From: Lichenicola sp965198655
GTDB taxonomy: Bacteria > Pseudomonadota > Alphaproteobacteria > Acetobacterales > Acetobacteraceae
Assembly (NCBI GenBank): GCA_965198655.1
Contig: OZ240668.1
Location: 1,302,001-1,366,000 of the forward strand
Length of the DNA: 64,000 bases
Direction of reading: 5' to 3'
Position 1 is the stretch's first letter. Each line of letters starts with the position of its first letter. This document shows, one piece after another, positions 25,709 to 34,446 of the stretch. The notes under the pieces are model-generated. The model was not told the origin of the DNA, did no database searches, and saw nothing but the letters and a program-made list of their open reading frames with translations. The position numbers were made by a program, and so were the translations under genes.

Positions 25709-27080
25709 CGCCCTCCCGCCTGACGTTCAACCGCAGCAGGCTGACCGACGCGGCCAGCAGCGCGAAGCCGGCGGCAATGGCGAGGGACACCATGGTGCCG
25801 CGTTCCGGGGTGAGCGAAAGGATCATCGCCACCAGCGCTGCACCCAGGGTTTGGCCGAGCAGCCGGGCGGTGGACAACATGCCGCCGGCACCCCCGGACC
25901 GCGCGCGGGGGGCGGATTGGAGCATGGCCCGGTTGTTCGGGGTCTGGAACAGGCCGAACCCGACGCCGCACAGCGCCAGCCGCCACAACAGGGCGAGGTC
26001 GGTCGGCTCCGCCGGCAGACGCACCAGCAGCACGAGCCCGGTCGCCAGCACCAGCAGGCCAAGGCCGCCCAACAGGCCGGCGGGATAGCGATCGGACAGC
26101 CGCCCCGAGATCGGGGCGAGAACCGCCAGCGCCACCGGCCAGGCGGTCAACAGCAGCCCGGTCTGCACCGCCGAACGGTGCAGCGTGCCCTGGATGAAGA
26201 ACGGCAAGGACACGAAGGCCAGCATCTGCGCGGTGAAGGCGGCGGTCGAGGCGCCGATCGACAGGCCGAATATCGGGATGCGCAGCAGGTCCAGCGGCAG
26301 CAGGGGCGCCGGCCGGCCGAGCTGGCGCCGCACCAGCATCGTGCCGCACAGCGCCGTCAGGAGCGCGATCCCGGCCACCGCCGGGATGCCGAGCCCGTGC
26401 CCGGCGCCGTCGACCGCGGTGATCAGCAGGGCGAAGGTCGCGGCACTCAGCAGCGCGCTGGCCCAGTCGAACCGGTGCGTGGCGCGCGGCGAGTCGGGCA
26501 GGCTCCAGATCCCCGCCGCCAGCGCCAGGAGGCCGATCGGCACGTTGATGGCGAACAGCCAGGGCCAGGGGGCCACCGACAGGATGCCGGCCGCGACCGT
26601 GGGCCCGAGGGCGGCCGAGAGCGCCACCACCATGGCGTTGATGCCGATGCCGCGGCCGAGCAGGGAGCGCGGGTAGATGAAGCGGATCAGCGCGGAGTTG
26701 ATGCTCATGATCCCGGCGGCGCCGAAGCCCTGCACGATGCGGGCCGCGGTCAGGGTGAGCAGGGAGTCCGACAGGGCGCAGCACAGCGAGGCCGCGGTGA
26801 ACAGCAACAGGCCGATGCGGTAGATGCGCGCGTAGCCGAGGATCTCGCCCAGCGAGGCCAGCGGCAGCAGGCTGACGGTGATCGCCAACTGGTACGCGTT
26901 GACGATCCAGATCGAGGACGCCGGCGTGGCGTGCAGGTCGACCGCGATACTGGGCAGCGCCACGTTGGCGATCGCGCCGTCGAGCACCGCCATGATCACC
27001 GCAAGTGCCACCGCCAGCGCCGCCCAATAGCGGCGCGGGATCGGAAGCCCGTCCTGCTCGGACGACGGAGGCTGGCTCAT
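25692..27080 (-). CDS. MFS transporter, DHA2-like drug exporter
   Basis: This encodes 462 residues with about fourteen hydrophobic helices. The family D1 motif region (MAVLDGAIANVALPSIAVDLHA, WIVNAYQLA) and motif C-like GPTVAAGIL point to the DHA2 drug:proton antiporter group. It is the first gene of a leftward unit with the deoxyribosyltransferase and TPP enzyme. Whether it exports a nucleoside analogue or something unrelated is not shown. Confidence 0.88.
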   Translation of the reverse strand: MSQPPSSEQDGLPIPRRYWAALAVALAVIMAVLDGAIANVALPSIAVDLHATPASSIWIVNAYQLAITVSLLPLASLGEILGYARIYRIGLLLFTAASLCCALSDSLLTLTAARIVQGFGAAGIMSINSALIRFIYPRSLLGRGIGINAMVVALSAALGPTVAAGILSVAPWPWLFAINVPIGLLALAAGIWSLPDSPRATHRFDWASALLSAATFALLITAVDGAGHGLGIPAVAGIALLTALCGTMLVRRQLGRPAPLLPLDLLRIPIFGLSIGASTAAFTAQMLAFVSLPFFIQGTLHRSAVQTGLLLTAWPVALAVLAPISGRLSDRYPAGLLGGLGLLVLATGLVLLVRLPAEPTDLALLWRLALCGVGFGLFQTPNNRAMLQSAPRARSGGAGGMLSTARLLGQTLGAALVAMILSLTPERGTMVSLAIAAGFALLAASVSLLRLNVRREGDVPVS

Positions 27081-27092
27081 GACACGACGTCG

Positions 27093-27188
27093 ACGCAGGG
27101 CGTCGCGAGGGGGGATACGCAGGGCGTCGCGAAAGGAGTCACGCAGGGCGTCGCTGATGGGGGGACGCGGGGCGTCGTGACTGGGGAA
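27093..27188. repeat. Four tandem 24-bp repeats
   Basis: Four head-to-tail units of 24 bases begin at 27093, 27117, 27141 and 27165. Each opens with ACGCAGGGCGTCG (the last has ACGCGGGGCGTCG), and the final nine or so bases vary. The array lies in the 229-base gap between the MFS gene and hcp. One strand would read QGV-type octapeptides, but no start codon or ribosome site supports translation. The units abut, without spacers, so this is not a CRISPR. Confidence 0.8.
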
Positions 27189-27309
27189 GGAGATGCCGGA
27201 CGGCGCACGAGCGGCTTTGAGCAGAACACCGGCACGCCCGCAAGGCCGATCGGGATGGTAGGTCGAACGCCGAAGCCCGCAGGCTCCGGCGTCGGCCCGG
27301 GAGCGGCGG

Positions 27310-27786
27310 CTACGAGGTCTTCGCGGTCGCGAGGTTGTAGGTGACGTGGTCGGGGCTGCCGGTGGTGCCGTCCGGCGACATCTGCTGCGTGGTGAACTGC
27401 ACCTGGGTGAAGTTCAGCGACAGGCTTTCCATCGGGCGGTCGCCGCTGGAGGTGTGCGAGTAGCCGCTGATGATGGTGTTGGTCAGCATCAGGGTCAGGT
27501 AGATGTCCTGCTGGTCCTTGAAGGTGCGGGTGAAGTCGATCTGCACCTCCTGGCCGTGGCCGGACAGGGCCTCCTGCATGAGCTTGCCGGTGGACACGTC
27601 GTTCTCCTTGGTCACCGTCACCTCGCTGATGGAGGGAGCGGTGGACTCGCGCTCGGCGGACGAGCCGACCACGCTGGAGATGCCGCGGCCCACGCCCCAC
27701 TGGAAGCCGTGCAGCTCGATCCAGTTGGTGTGGCCGCTCTCGGTGACGTCGCCGTCGCAACCGGGGAACTTCATGTAGATGGCCAT
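27310..27786 (-). CDS. hcp: T6SS tube protein Hcp (TssD)
   Basis: This encodes 158 residues. MAIYMKFPG, GDVTESGHTNWIEL..FQWGVGRGIS, SEVTVTKENDVSTGKLMQEAL and the C-terminal LNFTQVQFT are Hcp1-family signatures. Hexamer rings of Hcp stack inside the TssBC sheath and are thrown into target cells. A purine-rich ribosome site (AAGGAAAGGAAG) precedes the ATG. It lies 19 bases downstream of clpV and is probably co-transcribed with it. Confidence 0.95.
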   Translation of the reverse strand: MAIYMKFPGCDGDVTESGHTNWIELHGFQWGVGRGISSVVGSSAERESTAPSISEVTVTKENDVSTGKLMQEALSGHGQEVQIDFTRTFKDQQDIYLTLMLTNTIISGYSHTSSGDRPMESLSLNFTQVQFTTQQMSPDGTTGSPDHVTYNLATAKTS

Positions 27787-27805
27787 GGATCTTCCTTTCC
27801 TTGGG

Positions 27806-30448
27806 TTAAGTCAGCAGGTAACGAAAAGCACCGTCGGGCCCCATATTCACGGAGATCGCGCCCACCGCAAGGCCCTTGGCCATGTGCTCCAGCACGCGCG
27901 TCGACAGCTCCGGCAGCAGCGTGTCGGACAGGATGCCCTCGATCGCGCGGGCGCCGGCGCTGTTCTCGGTGCAGCGTCCGGTGACGGCCTCGCCAATCGA
28001 CGGGTCGAAGTGCAGCTCGGCCTTGAACCGGTTGCGGAAACGTTGCCTGATCCGGTCGAGTTGCAGCGTGACGATACGGCGCAGCACCGCGTCGTCGAGC
28101 GGAACGTAGGGCACCAGCCGGACGCGGCCGAGAAAGGCCGGCTTGAACCATTTCACCAACTCTTCATGCAGCAGCCCGGGCAGCGCGTCCGGCTCCGGCG
28201 CGGTGTCGGGGTCGGCGAACAGCCGCGACAGCATCTCGGTGCCGGCGTTGGAGGTCATGATGACGACGCAGTTCTTGAAGTCGATGTCGCGGCCCTCGCC
28301 GTCCTTCATGTGCCCCTTGTCGAACACCTGGAAGAACACGTCCTGCACCCCGGGATGGGCCTTCTCCATCTCGTCGAGCAGGATCACCGAGTAGGGGCGC
28401 CGGCGCACCGCCTCGGTCAGGATGCCACCCTCGCCGTAGCCCACGTAGCCGGGCGGCGAGCCCATCAGCAGGCTGACCTTATGCTCCTCCTTGAACTCCG
28501 ACATGTTGATGACGGTGAGGTTCTGCTCGCCGCCGTAGAGCAGCTCGGCCAGCGCCAGCGCGGTCTCGGTCTTGCCGGTGCCGGACGTGCCCACCATCAG
28601 GAACACGCCGATCGGCTTGCGCGGGTCGGTCAGGCCGGCGCGCGAGGTGCGTATCGCCTGCGCCACCGCCCGCAGCGCGTGGTCCTGGCCGACGATGCGC
28701 CGTGCCAGGCTCGCCTGCAGGTCGAGCACGGTGCGTATCTGGTCGGTCTGCATCCGCCCGGTGGGGATGCCGGTCCAGCCGGCGACGATCTCCGCCACCG
28801 CCTGCGCGTCCACCACCGGGAACACCAGCGGCTGCTCGCCCTGCATCGCCTGCAGCTCGGCGTTCCGGGCGGCATAGTCGGCGCGGAGTGCCGCGCGCTC
28901 CTCCTCGGAGGCGGGTCCGGTCGCCTGCATGGCGGCGCGGATCTGCTCCAACCGGCCGACGATCTCGCGTTCCTGCTGCCAGCGCTCGCTCAAGGCCGCG
29001 CGCTGCGACGACACCGACGCGTGCTCGGCCTCCAGCGCCGCCAGGCGCTCGCCGTGTTCCGTGCCGAAATCCGCGTCGCGGCCGAGGATGGCGCGCTCGG
29101 TGTCGATCAAGGCGAGCCGGCGCTCGGCATCTTCCAGCCGCGCCGGTGCTGCGGCCTGGCTCATGGCGACGCGGGCGCAGGCGGTGTCGAGCAGGCTGAC
29201 CGCCTTGTCCGGCAACTGACGGCTCGGGATGTAGCGCGCCGACAGCCGCACCGCCGCGTCCACCGCCTCGTCCAGGATCGGGATGCGGTGATGCGCTTCC
29301 AGCGTTGCCACCAGGCCGCGTATCATCGCCGAGGCGGTGGCCTCGTCCGGCTCGCCCACCACCACCGGCTGGAACCGGCGGGTGAGTGCTGCATCCTTCT
29401 CGAAGTACTTCTTGTACTCGGCCCAGGTGGTGGCGGCGATCACGCGCAGCTCGCCGCGCGCCAGCGCCGGCTTGAGCAGGTTGGCGGCGTCGCCCGACCC
29501 GGCGGCGCCGCCGGAGCCGATCAGGGTGTGCGCCTCGTCGACGAACAGGATCACCGGCACCGGGCTCGCCTGCACCTCGCGTATCACGCTCCGAAGACGG
29601 TTCTCGAACTCGCCGCGCACCCCGGCGCCGGCCTGCAGCAGGCCGAGGTCGAGGGTGCGTATCACCACGCCCCCAAGCGCCGGCGGCACGTCGCCCGCGG
29701 CGATGCGCAGCGCGAAGCCTTCCACCACCGCGGTCTTGCCGACCCCGGCCTCGCCGACCAGGATCGGGTTGTTCTGCCGCCGCCGGGTGAGGATGTCGAC
29801 CAGCTGGCGGATCTCCGGGTCGCGCCCCAGGATCGGGTCGATCCGGCCGGCGCGCGCGCGATCGGTCAGGTCCACGGTGTACTGGCCGAGCGCCGTCGAC
29901 GGGCCCTGTCGCGGCGCCGCGTCGCCCTCGGCCGGCGGCGGATCGTTCCGCGTGGCGGTCGCCTCGGCGCTCTCGACGCTGCGAGACAGCAGGGAGGGCA
30001 GCGCCTGCCGGTCGAAGTCGGGATTGATGCGGAACAATCGTGGCGCCGCACGGCGGAGCGGGGCGGAGATCTGCTCGTCGGTGTTGATCGCCATCAGCAG
30101 GTCGGCGGACCGGATCGCGTCGTCGCCGCGCTCGACCGAGGCCAGCAGCCAGGCCTGCTTGCACAGCGCCACGATCTCCGGCGACAACGCCGGCGGACGG
30201 CCGTTGCCGGTTTTCATTCCGCCTAGCGAGGCTTGCAGCTCGGCGGCCAGACGCCCCTCGTCGATGTCGAGATGGCGCAGCAGCACCGGGATGTCGCTGC
30301 CCGGCGTGCCCAGAAGCTGCAGCAGCCAGTGCTCGATCTCGACGTTGTAGTGGGTGCGGGACAGGGTCAGGCCGGCCGCGGCTTCCAGAGCCGTGCGGCA
30401 GGTGGGGTTCAGGCGGGCGACGAGCAGGGACAGGTCGATCGCGGCCAT
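27806..30448 (-). CDS. clpV: T6SS sheath-recycling AAA+ ATPase ClpV (TssH)
   Basis: This encodes 880 residues. It unfolds contracted TssBC sheath for reuse. An N-domain (residues 1-160), AAA1 with Walker A GEAGVGKT and Walker B VILFVDEAHT, a middle coiled coil (DTERAILGRDADFG.. to EEERAALRADYAARN), AAA2 with GTSGTGKT and VILLDEMEKAHP, and the D2-small domain are all present. Sequence RRRQNNPILVGEAGVGKT is typical. The ATG at 30448 is chosen because upstream sequence to 30700 is not protein-like. It is divergent from tssA. Confidence 0.95.
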   Translation of the reverse strand: MAAIDLSLLVARLNPTCRTALEAAAGLTLSRTHYNVEIEHWLLQLLGTPGSDIPVLLRHLDIDEGRLAAELQASLGGMKTGNGRPPALSPEIVALCKQAWLLASVERGDDAIRSADLLMAINTDEQISAPLRRAAPRLFRINPDFDRQALPSLLSRSVESAEATATRNDPPPAEGDAAPRQGPSTALGQYTVDLTDRARAGRIDPILGRDPEIRQLVDILTRRRQNNPILVGEAGVGKTAVVEGFALRIAAGDVPPALGGVVIRTLDLGLLQAGAGVRGEFENRLRSVIREVQASPVPVILFVDEAHTLIGSGGAAGSGDAANLLKPALARGELRVIAATTWAEYKKYFEKDAALTRRFQPVVVGEPDEATASAMIRGLVATLEAHHRIPILDEAVDAAVRLSARYIPSRQLPDKAVSLLDTACARVAMSQAAAPARLEDAERRLALIDTERAILGRDADFGTEHGERLAALEAEHASVSSQRAALSERWQQEREIVGRLEQIRAAMQATGPASEEERAALRADYAARNAELQAMQGEQPLVFPVVDAQAVAEIVAGWTGIPTGRMQTDQIRTVLDLQASLARRIVGQDHALRAVAQAIRTSRAGLTDPRKPIGVFLMVGTSGTGKTETALALAELLYGGEQNLTVINMSEFKEEHKVSLLMGSPPGYVGYGEGGILTEAVRRRPYSVILLDEMEKAHPGVQDVFFQVFDKGHMKDGEGRDIDFKNCVVIMTSNAGTEMLSRLFADPDTAPEPDALPGLLHEELVKWFKPAFLGRVRLVPYVPLDDAVLRRIVTLQLDRIRQRFRNRFKAELHFDPSIGEAVTGRCTENSAGARAIEGILSDTLLPELSTRVLEHMAKGLAVGAISVNMGPDGAFRYLLT

Positions 30449-30617
30449 GGAGGCTCCCGCCGGCGACGGCCGGCACCGGAACGTTAGGTTTGACAGCGCA
30501 GCCTGTCCAGCAACACTGTGGAACGATACGGAAGCGGTTGCGACACGTCCAGGATTACGTGCCCAGGACACATGAACAGGCTCGCGCGAGGCTGGCACGG
30601 GATGCGGGGGTCGGCCG
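30449..30617. promoter_or_regulatory. Divergent promoter region between clpV and tssA
   Basis: These 169 bases separate the leftward clpV-hcp unit from the rightward structural genes and must hold both promoters. TTGACA at 30490-30495 is an exact -35 box on the plus strand, but the hexamer 17 bases on (ACACTG) is a poor -10. The call rests on position more than on motif. Confidence 0.4.
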
Positions 30618-31754
30618 ATGCAGCCACACGTTGACGTCGCGGGCCTGCTGGACCCGATCGCCGGGGACGCGCCGGCCGGCCTGGACCCGCGCGCCGACAT
30701 CTCGCCCGCCTCGCATTATTTCCGCCTGCGCGACGCGCGCGCGGACGCCCGCGCCGCCGAGCGGCAGACCGATTCCGATAGCACCCGACCGAGCGGGGCG
30801 GAGAACTGGCAGTTGGTGCGCGAGCATTCGCTCAGCATTCTCGGCACCGTCGGCAAGGACATCGAGGTCGCCGCCTGGCTGACCGAGGCGCTGGTCCGCC
30901 TGGACGGGATCGACGGCCTCGCGGGCGGAGTCTGGCTGATGGCCGGGCTGGTGGAGCGCTACTGGGACGGCGGGCTGCACCCGCTGCCGGACGAGGACGG
31001 CATCGAGGGTCGGGTCTCGCCGCTGGCCGGGCTCAACGGCATCGGCTCGGACGGCACGCTGATGCAGCCGCTGCGCAAGCTGGTGCTGTTCAACCGCGCC
31101 GACGGGGTGCCGGTGACGGTGTGGCGCTTCGAGCAGGCGGAGGAGGTGGAAGGGATCGGCGACGCGGCGCGCAAGAAGCAGCGCCTGGCCGCCGGCGCGC
31201 TGCCGTTCCGCACCCTCGAGGAGGAAGCCCGCTCCTTCGGCGCCGGCCAGCTCGGCGCGGTCGGCCGCGGCGCCAGGCGCGCGCTGAAGGGCTGGCAGGC
31301 GCTGGCCGGCCTGCTCGACCGGCTGGCCGGGTCCGCATCGCCGCCGACCAGCCGGGTCGCGGGCGTGCTGGAGAAGGTGCTCCGGGTCGCGGAACGCTAC
31401 GCGCCGGCGCAAAGCGCCGAGGCGGCGGAGGAAACCGGGGCGGCGGCGGAGCCGGAGGCGGCGGTGCCCGCAGCCGATGGCGACGATGCCGCGCCCGATG
31501 TCGCGCCCGGGGCCGCCCGCCCGCAGCCTGCGGCGCCGCTGCCGCCGAGCCGCGACGACATGCTGGCGAGCCTGGCCCGGATCGCCGAGTTCTTCCGCGT
31601 GCACGAGCCGCACTCGCCGCTGTCCTACACCCTGGACGAGGCGGTGCGACGCGGGCGGATGAGCTGGCCCGAGCTGCTGGGCGAGGTGGTGCCGGACCCG
31701 CAGGCGCGCGCGGTGATCCTGTCCCAGCTCGGCATACGGCCCGAGCCGGGATGA
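30618..31754 (+). CDS. tssA: T6SS assembly protein TssA
   Basis: This encodes 378 residues. The N-terminal ImpA_N domain (AGDAPAGLDPR near the start, ENWQLVREHSLSILGTVGKDIEVAAWLTEAL, GGVWLMAGLVERYWDGGLHPLPDEDG) is clear. An Ala/Glu/Pro-rich linker (about 265-310) leads to a short C-terminal domain with HSPLSYTLDEAVRRGRMSWPELL. TssA caps the baseplate and primes tube and sheath growth. It is followed by about 700 bases before tssB. Confidence 0.92.
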   Translation: MQPHVDVAGLLDPIAGDAPAGLDPRADISPASHYFRLRDARADARAAERQTDSDSTRPSGAENWQLVREHSLSILGTVGKDIEVAAWLTEALVRLDGIDGLAGGVWLMAGLVERYWDGGLHPLPDEDGIEGRVSPLAGLNGIGSDGTLMQPLRKLVLFNRADGVPVTVWRFEQAEEVEGIGDAARKKQRLAAGALPFRTLEEEARSFGAGQLGAVGRGARRALKGWQALAGLLDRLAGSASPPTSRVAGVLEKVLRVAERYAPAQSAEAAEETGAAAEPEAAVPAADGDDAAPDVAPGAARPQPAAPLPPSRDDMLASLARIAEFFRVHEPHSPLSYTLDEAVRRGRMSWPELLGEVVPDPQARAVILSQLGIRPEPG

Positions 31755-31952
31755 GGGCTCGCCGGCCGGCGGGACGTGTTCGGGGACGCCCGGGTTCATG
31801 CGATGGGTCCGCCCGGGACTGGTTGAGGCAGCGGGAGGTCCCGATTGGCCGCCCGACGCAATGCAGGCCGCCGCCCACGTCATGATGGGGTTCCGCATCC
31901 GTCGGGTTCGGCGGACGTCCTGGCACGGGCCGTACCCCGACGCGACGCCGGC

Positions 31953-32432
31953 TCAACGGCCTGACGACAGGCGCTTCGGGATCGCCGCGTCCCGGCCGGC
32001 TGGAGCCGCGGTGAAGAAGATGTCGTCCACGGCGCCATCCGTTCGGCGGACGACGATGGTGATCGGCCCGGTCATGGTCCCGAGGTCCATCGGCCTCGAC
32101 CCGACCACCTTCCATCGGTCACCGTCCACCGCGGCATGGACGAAACGTTGTGCGCCCGTCTCCGCCCCACCACACGTCGCCGTGGTGATCCGTGCGGCAT
32201 AGGTCTCGGCTTCTGCGGCATCCGCGATCGGTGGCCGCGCTTCGCCTCGACGGCATCCAAGGTGCCGGAAGCGGATTCGGCGCGATTGACCCTCGGACGT
32301 TTCCGCAGATAGGCTGATGGTCCGTGGTCCGTCGTTGGCGGTCCGGCTCGTGCCGAGGCCGCAAGGACCGGCGGACCGGTCGCCTCCCCGGGGGGGAACC
32401 GGCACCACACCGGAGACGCCACCACCGACCAC
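31953..32432 (-). CDS. Hypothetical protein, doubtful
   Basis: This is a 159-codon frame on the opposite strand between tssA and tssB. The second half (TYAARITTATCGGAETGAQRFVHAAVDGDRWKVVGS..MTGPITIVVRRTDGAVDDIFF) has coding-like third positions and alternating hydrophobic pattern. The first 60 residues look like noncoding sequence. It may be a small gene with an unrecognised start or a remnant. No family is recognised. Confidence 0.35.
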   Translation of the reverse strand: MVGGGVSGVVPVPPRGGDRSAGPCGLGTSRTANDGPRTISLSAETSEGQSRRIRFRHLGCRRGEARPPIADAAEAETYAARITTATCGGAETGAQRFVHAAVDGDRWKVVGSRPMDLGTMTGPITIVVRRTDGAVDDIFFTAAPAGRDAAIPKRLSSGR

Positions 32433-32449
32433 GGAAAAGGAGCCTTGAG

Positions 32450-32956
32450 ATGAGCGCCAGCATTCACGAGAAGCTGAGCCGGGTGCGCCGCCCGCGCGTC
32501 CATATTACCTACGAGGTCGAGACAGAGGGCGCGCAGGTGGTGCGGGAGCTGCCCTTCGTGGTCGGCGTGCTGGGCGACTTCTCCGGCGACCCGACCCAGC
32601 CGCTGCGCCCGCTCGGCGAGCGCAAGTTCATCCAGATCGACCGCGACAACTTCGACGAGGTGATGACCCGGCTCACGCCCGGCCTCAACCTGGTGGTGCC
32701 GAACAAGCTCACCGACGACGGCACCGAGATCGCGGTGGCGCTCAAGTTCAACTCCATCGAGGACTTCGAGCCGGGACGGGTGCTGGACCAGGTGCCGGCG
32801 CTGAAGGCGCTGCTGGAAACGCGCAACAAGCTGAGCGACCTGATGAGCAAGGCCGACCGCTCGGAGGAGCTGGAAGCGCTGCTGGAGAAGATCCTGCGCG
32901 ACGCAGGCGACCTGCGCCAGGTGTCCGGCCAGCTCGGCATCAAGGACGAGGGCTGA
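32450..32956 (+). CDS. tssB: T6SS contractile sheath small subunit TssB
   Basis: This encodes 168 residues. RVHITYEVETEGAQVVRELPFVVGVLGDFSG, ERKFIQIDRDNFDEVM and the C-terminal SDLMSKADRSEELEALLEKIL helices are characteristic. It forms the sheath with TssC. AAGGAG ahead of ATG 32450 is a strong ribosome site. tssC follows after three bases, as is usual for this stoichiometric pair. Confidence 0.95.
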   Translation: MSASIHEKLSRVRRPRVHITYEVETEGAQVVRELPFVVGVLGDFSGDPTQPLRPLGERKFIQIDRDNFDEVMTRLTPGLNLVVPNKLTDDGTEIAVALKFNSIEDFEPGRVLDQVPALKALLETRNKLSDLMSKADRSEELEALLEKILRDAGDLRQVSGQLGIKDEG

Positions 32957-32959
32957 GCC

Positions 32960-34444
32960 ATGTCGCAGACCAACGCACCCGACGCCGCACCCGCCGCAAG
33001 TGCCACCACCGACCTGCTGCAGCAGGTGGTGTCGGCCACGCGGCAGACCGAGCCGGACCGCGCCCAGGACCTGGTCCGCGCCCTGGTCGAGCAGGCCCAG
33101 GCCGGCACGGTCAAGTTCGACCGCAACCTCAACCGCACCATCGAGCGCGCGGTCGCCGAGATCGACGCCAAGCTGTCTGCGCAGCTCAACGAGATCGTCC
33201 ACAACCCCCGGTTCCTGAAGCTGGAGGGATCCTGGCGCGGCCTGCACTACCTGGTGCAGAACAGCGAGACCGGGACCATGCTCAAGATCCGGCTGCTCAA
33301 CGCGTCCAAGCGCGAGCTGAACCGCGACCTGACCCGTGTGGTCGAGTTCGACCAGAGCCTCCTGTTCCGCAAGATCTACGAGAACGAGTTCGGCACCCCC
33401 GGCGGCGAGCCGTATGGCGCGCTGATCGGCGACTACGAGTGGGGCAACCATCCCGACGACATCGAGACCCTGCGACAGGTGTCGAACGTCAGCGCCGCCG
33501 CTTTCGCGCCGTTCATCTCGGCCGCCGGCGCCACCATGTTCGGCTTCGACAGCTGGACCGAGCTGTCCAAGCCGCGCGACCTGTCCAAGATCTTCGACAC
33601 CGTCGAGTACCAGAAGTGGCGCGGCTTCCGCGACAGCGAGGACAGCCGCTTCGTCTCGCTGGTGATGCCGCGCGTGGTGGCGCGGTTGCCCTACGGCGCG
33701 CAGACCAAGCCGATCGAGGAGTTCGACTACGAGGAGGCGCCGCTGGACGCAGCCGGCCGGCCGCTGGCGATGGGACACGAGCAGTACTGCTGGATGAACG
33801 CGGCCTACGTGATGGGTGCCAGGCTCACCGACGCGTTCGCCAAGCACGGCTTCTGCACCGCGATCCGCGGCGCCGAGGGCGGCGGCAAGGTCGACAACCT
33901 GCCGACCCACATCTTCCAGTCCGACGACGGCGACATGGACGCCAAGTGCCCGACCGAGATCGGCATCACCGACCGGCGCGAGTACGAGCTGTCCAACCTC
34001 GGCTTCCTGCCGCTGTGCCACTACAAGAACCACGACCACGCGGTGTTCTTCGGCGCCCAGACGGCGCAGAAGTCCAAGGAGTACGACCGTCCGGACGCCA
34101 CCGCCAACGCCCGCATCTCGGCGCGGCTGCCCTACATCATGGCCACCAGCCGGTTCGCGCACTACCTGAAGGTGATGGCGCGCGACAAGATCGGCTCCTT
34201 CATGGAAGCTGCCGATTGCGAGATCTGGCTCAACCGCTGGATCAAGAACTACGTCAACACCAACGAGAACGCAGGCGCTGAAAGTAAGGCCAAGTTCCCG
34301 TTGCGCGAGGCGCGGGTCGAGGTGCGCGAGATCCCCGGCCGGCCCGGCGCCTACAACGCGATCGCCTACATGCGGCCCTGGCTGCAGATGGAGGAGCTGA
34401 CCACCAGCCTGCGCATGGTGGCGCGTATCCCCGAGAAGGCCTGA
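32960..34444 (+). CDS. tssC: T6SS contractile sheath large subunit TssC (copy 1)
   Basis: This encodes 494 residues. NPRFLKLEGSWRGLHYLVQNSETG, VEFDQSLLFRKIYENEFGTPGGEPYGALIGDYE, SRFAHYLKVMARDKIGSF and the handshake C-terminus (RPWLQMEELTTSLRMVARIP) are full-length TssC features. It is the main sheath protein. A second, divergent TssC gene follows without a gap. Confidence 0.95.
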   Translation: MSQTNAPDAAPAASATTDLLQQVVSATRQTEPDRAQDLVRALVEQAQAGTVKFDRNLNRTIERAVAEIDAKLSAQLNEIVHNPRFLKLEGSWRGLHYLVQNSETGTMLKIRLLNASKRELNRDLTRVVEFDQSLLFRKIYENEFGTPGGEPYGALIGDYEWGNHPDDIETLRQVSNVSAAAFAPFISAAGATMFGFDSWTELSKPRDLSKIFDTVEYQKWRGFRDSEDSRFVSLVMPRVVARLPYGAQTKPIEEFDYEEAPLDAAGRPLAMGHEQYCWMNAAYVMGARLTDAFAKHGFCTAIRGAEGGGKVDNLPTHIFQSDDGDMDAKCPTEIGITDRREYELSNLGFLPLCHYKNHDHAVFFGAQTAQKSKEYDRPDATANARISARLPYIMATSRFAHYLKVMARDKIGSFMEAADCEIWLNRWIKNYVNTNENAGAESKAKFPLREARVEVREIPGRPGAYNAIAYMRPWLQMEELTTSLRMVARIPEKA

Positions 34445-34446
34445 TC

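Noticed and set aside
27093..27188. Possible CRISPR array
   Set aside because: Units abut with no unique spacers and no cas genes are near.
30593..30605. Sigma-54-like TGGCACGGGATGC upstream of tssA
   Set aside because: The GG to GC spacing is ten, not twelve, and it lies too close to the start codon.
32072..34162. A 696-codon minus-strand frame across tssB/tssC
   Set aside because: It is antisense to well-supported T6SS genes and lacks domain features.
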